Under the pieces are notes generated by a model. That model did no database searches. It had not been told where the DNA came from and worked only from the letters and a program-made list of their open reading frames with translations. Of a DNA stretch of 8,345 nt, positions 6,531 to 8,345 are shown piece after piece. The stretch covers positions 1 through 8,345 of the forward strand of contig CAUCOL010000066.1 of NCBI GenBank assembly GCA_958444395.1, written 5' to 3'. Both the position numbers and the translations under genes were made by a program. Numbering within the stretch: position 1 is the stretch's first letter; every line of letters starts with the position of its first letter. The DNA is from an uncultured Lachnospiraceae bacterium. GTDB taxonomy: Bacteria > Bacillota > Clostridia > Lachnospirales > Lachnospiraceae.

Positions 6531-6536
6531 AGTAAG

Positions 6537-6656
6537 AAGTGTGATAAAAGGGAAATCTGTTGCTTTCCTGCACGGATCCTCCCAAAACTGTAACTGTGAT
6601 GGCACTGTGTCACTGTTGCAGCAGGTAAACTTGGCAGTGCAGAAATGAGGATGTAT
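6537..6656 (+). promoter_or_regulatory. Long leader of the ABC-F gene with possible RBS-masking pairings
   Basis: Two pairings are visible: CTGCAC (6568-6573) with GTGCAG (6637-6642), and ATCCTC (6576-6581) with GAGGAT (6647-6652), which covers the ribosome binding site. They cross, so they would form either as alternatives or as a pseudoknot. A 9-codon reading frame with three Cys codons (6599-6628) has no ribosome binding site. No terminator-like T-tract is present, so control at translation would be more likely than attenuation. All of this is inference from base complementarity. Confidence 0.3.
6647..6650 (+). promoter_or_regulatory. Ribosome binding site deciding the ABC-F start
   Basis: GAGG is six bases before the ATG at 6657. 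The upstream in-frame ATGs at 6645 and 6651 overlap or abut this site and have none of their own. Confidence 0.65.
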
Positions 6657-8291
6657 ATGATTCAAGCAAGTAATGTAACACTTCGTCTCGGAAAGAAAGC
6701 CCTTTTTGAGGATGTGAACATTAAATTTACAGAAGGCAATTGTTATGGTCTGATCGGTGCAAATGGTGCCGGAAAATCTACATTTTTAAAAATTCTGACC
6801 GGGGAAATCGAGCCTACGAAGGGTGATATCATTATTACACCGGGTCAGCGATTGTCCTTTTTGAAACAGGATCACTTCCAGTATGATGCCTATTCTGTTC
6901 TGGATACAGTCATCATGGGAAATGAACGCCTGTACACGATCATGAAAGAAAAAGATGCTATCTATGCAAAAGAAGATTTCTCTGATGAGGACGGCATCAA
7001 AGCAGCTGAACTGGAAGAGGAATTTGCAAATATGAACGGCTGGGAAGCAGAATCCGACGCAGCCACTCTGTTAAACGGTCTGGGAATCCCTACCGACGAT
7101 CATTATAAAATGATGAGTGAACTGCCTGCCGCTGAAAAGGTAAAAGTATTACTTGCACAGGCTCTTTTCGGCAATCCGGATATCCTGCTTCTGGATGAGC
7201 CTACGAACCATTTGGATCTTGATGCGATCCGCTGGCTTGAGGACTTCCTGATCGATTTTGATAATACCGTCATCGTTGTATCCCATGACCGTTACTTCTT
7301 AAACAAGGTCTGCACACATACAGCAGATATTGATTATGCCAAGATCCAGCTTTATGCCGGCAACTATGATTTCTGGTATGAATCCAGTCAGCTGATGATC
7401 AAGCAGATGAAGGAAGCAAATAAAAAGAAAGAAGAAAAAATCAAAGAACTGCAGGAATTTATCCAGCGATTCAGTGCAAATGCATCGAAATCCAAGCAGG
7501 CTACGTCCCGTAAACGAGCATTAGAGAAGATTGAACTGGATGAAATGAAGCCTTCCAGCCGTAAATACCCATACATCGACTTCCGTCCGGGTCGCGAGAT
7601 CGGAAATGAAGTACTGACTGTAGAACATCTTTCCAAAACGATCGATGGTGTCAAGGTGCTCGATGATATCTCTTTTATCCTGGGTCGTGAAGACAAGGTT
7701 GCATTCGTTGGAAGCAATACAATCGCTGCTACTACTCTTTTTCAGATACTGGCAGGTGAAATGGAACCGGATGAGGGTTCTTATAAATGGGGCGTAACGA
7801 CAAGCTTTTCCTATTTTCCAAAAGATAATACAGAGCTTTTCTCCGGTAATGAAACAATCGTAGACTGGCTGATGCCGTTCTCTCCGGAAAAGGATCCTAC
7901 GTATGTACGTGGATTCCTGGGACGTATGTTATTTCCGGGAGAAGATGGTGTCAAGAAGGTTAATGTGCTTTCCGGTGGTGAGCGAGTACGTGTCATGCTG
8001 TCCAAGATGATGATCCTGGCATCCAATATTCTGATCATGGATGAGCCTACGAACCATTTGGATATGGAATCCATCACTGCCCTGAATAACGGATTAATCA
8101 AGTTCCCGGGTGTCGTATTATTTACTTCACAGGATCATCAGTTCATCCAGACGATTGCAAACCGTATCATGGAGATTACTCCGGGTGGTCTGATCGACAA
8201 GATCTCTACGTATGACGAATACCTTGACAGTGATGAAATGGCTCGAAAGAGACAGCTTCTCTCTGTTCAGGAAGAAGAAAACGATGATTAA
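6657..8291 (+). CDS. ykpA: ABC-F family ATPase, YkpA/YbiT type
   Basis: A soluble protein with two ATPase domains and no membrane segments. ABC-F proteins act on the ribosome (translation factors or ribosome protection); the YkpA branch has no settled role and is not a typical antibiotic-resistance member. Numbered from 6657 (544 residues): first domain with Walker A GANGAGKST at 34-42, degenerate signature LPAAE at 156-160, Walker B LLLDEP ending at 182 and His210 in VSHDRYFL; a charged linker at about 241-301 (EANKKKEEKIKELQEF), the tRNA-facing element of the family; second domain with degenerate Walker A GSNTIAATT at 352-360 (Ala358 for Lys), intact LSGGE at 438-442, Walker B with DEP, and Gln492 for the H-loop His. 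Both catalytic Glu residues are kept. The start at 6657 is set by GAGG six bases upstream and matches the family N-terminus (MIQASNVTLRLG). It is transcribed divergently from the GH13-like gene. Confidence 0.93.
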   Translation: MIQASNVTLRLGKKALFEDVNIKFTEGNCYGLIGANGAGKSTFLKILTGEIEPTKGDIIITPGQRLSFLKQDHFQYDAYSVLDTVIMGNERLYTIMKEKDAIYAKEDFSDEDGIKAAELEEEFANMNGWEAESDAATLLNGLGIPTDDHYKMMSELPAAEKVKVLLAQALFGNPDILLLDEPTNHLDLDAIRWLEDFLIDFDNTVIVVSHDRYFLNKVCTHTADIDYAKIQLYAGNYDFWYESSQLMIKQMKEANKKKEEKIKELQEFIQRFSANASKSKQATSRKRALEKIELDEMKPSSRKYPYIDFRPGREIGNEVLTVEHLSKTIDGVKVLDDISFILGREDKVAFVGSNTIAATTLFQILAGEMEPDEGSYKWGVTTSFSYFPKDNTELFSGNETIVDWLMPFSPEKDPTYVRGFLGRMLFPGEDGVKKVNVLSGGERVRVMLSKMMILASNILIMDEPTNHLDMESITALNNGLIKFPGVVLFTSQDHQFIQTIANRIMEITPGGLIDKISTYDEYLDSDEMARKRQLLSVQEEENDD

Positions 8292-8345
8292 TCTTATATT
8301 TTATAGCAGAAATAGGAAATCATCGTACAATATTTTCCGGCAATG

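Noticed and set aside
6599..6628. Nine-codon reading frame MALCHCCSR in the ABC-F leader, as a regulatory leader peptide
   Set aside because: Three Cys codons are suggestive, but no Shine-Dalgarno site precedes it and no terminator/antiterminator pair follows.
8292..8345. Possible terminator of the ABC-F gene (GGAAAT ... ATTTTCC)
   Set aside because: The arms match over only about five pairs, the loop is long and no T-tract follows within the window.

Overview
The window reads as a chromosomal segment of an anaerobic Firmicute of the class Clostridia, most likely a Lachnospiraceae-type gut bacterium. The basis is protein resemblance only: a YkpA-type ABC-F ATPase, PilB/PilT ATPases, a protein resembling the Lachnospiraceae DUF5721 family, purine-rich Shine-Dalgarno sites and sigma-A-like promoters. 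No rRNA, tRNA, CRISPR array, transposase or phage gene was seen.

Layout from left to right. Positions 1-200 (minus) hold the 5' part of a small helix-turn-helix regulator whose reading frame breaks one base short near 40. Positions 281-366 carry two inverted repeats, one of which looks like the terminator of the next operon. Positions 385-3326 (minus) are a two-gene type IV pilus motor operon: pilB (assembly ATPase) followed by pilT (retraction ATPase), with a good promoter at 3420-3448. Positions 3492-4004 (minus) encode a DUF5721-like protein of unknown function. Positions 4223-4411 (plus) encode a 62-residue protein with eight cysteines, preceded by a leader that can fold. Positions 4428-6419 (minus) encode an isoamylase/GlgX-type glycogen debranching enzyme homologue. 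Positions 6466-6530 contain two divergent promoters, and 6657-8291 (plus) encode the ABC-F ATPase.

The most notable observation is the debranching enzyme homologue. It keeps the family's length, N-terminal domain and several non-catalytic signatures, yet all three GH13 catalytic carboxylates are replaced (nucleophile Asp to Asn, acid/base Glu to Ser, third Asp to Asn), as are the Asn and His of region I and the His of region IV. The frame is otherwise open over more than 660 codons, so this looks like a maintained pseudoenzyme and not a decayed gene. The plant isoamylase ISA2 is a known parallel.

Second-rank observations: the ABC-F protein has its degenerate residues concentrated in one of its two composite ATP sites; its leader can pair with its own ribosome binding site; the pilus operon appears to stop after pilT, without pilC or pilin genes; and two plus-strand leaders share a similar sequence around their Shine-Dalgarno sites. 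Apart from the pilB-pilT pair and the shared divergent promoter region, nothing shows that these genes act in one pathway.
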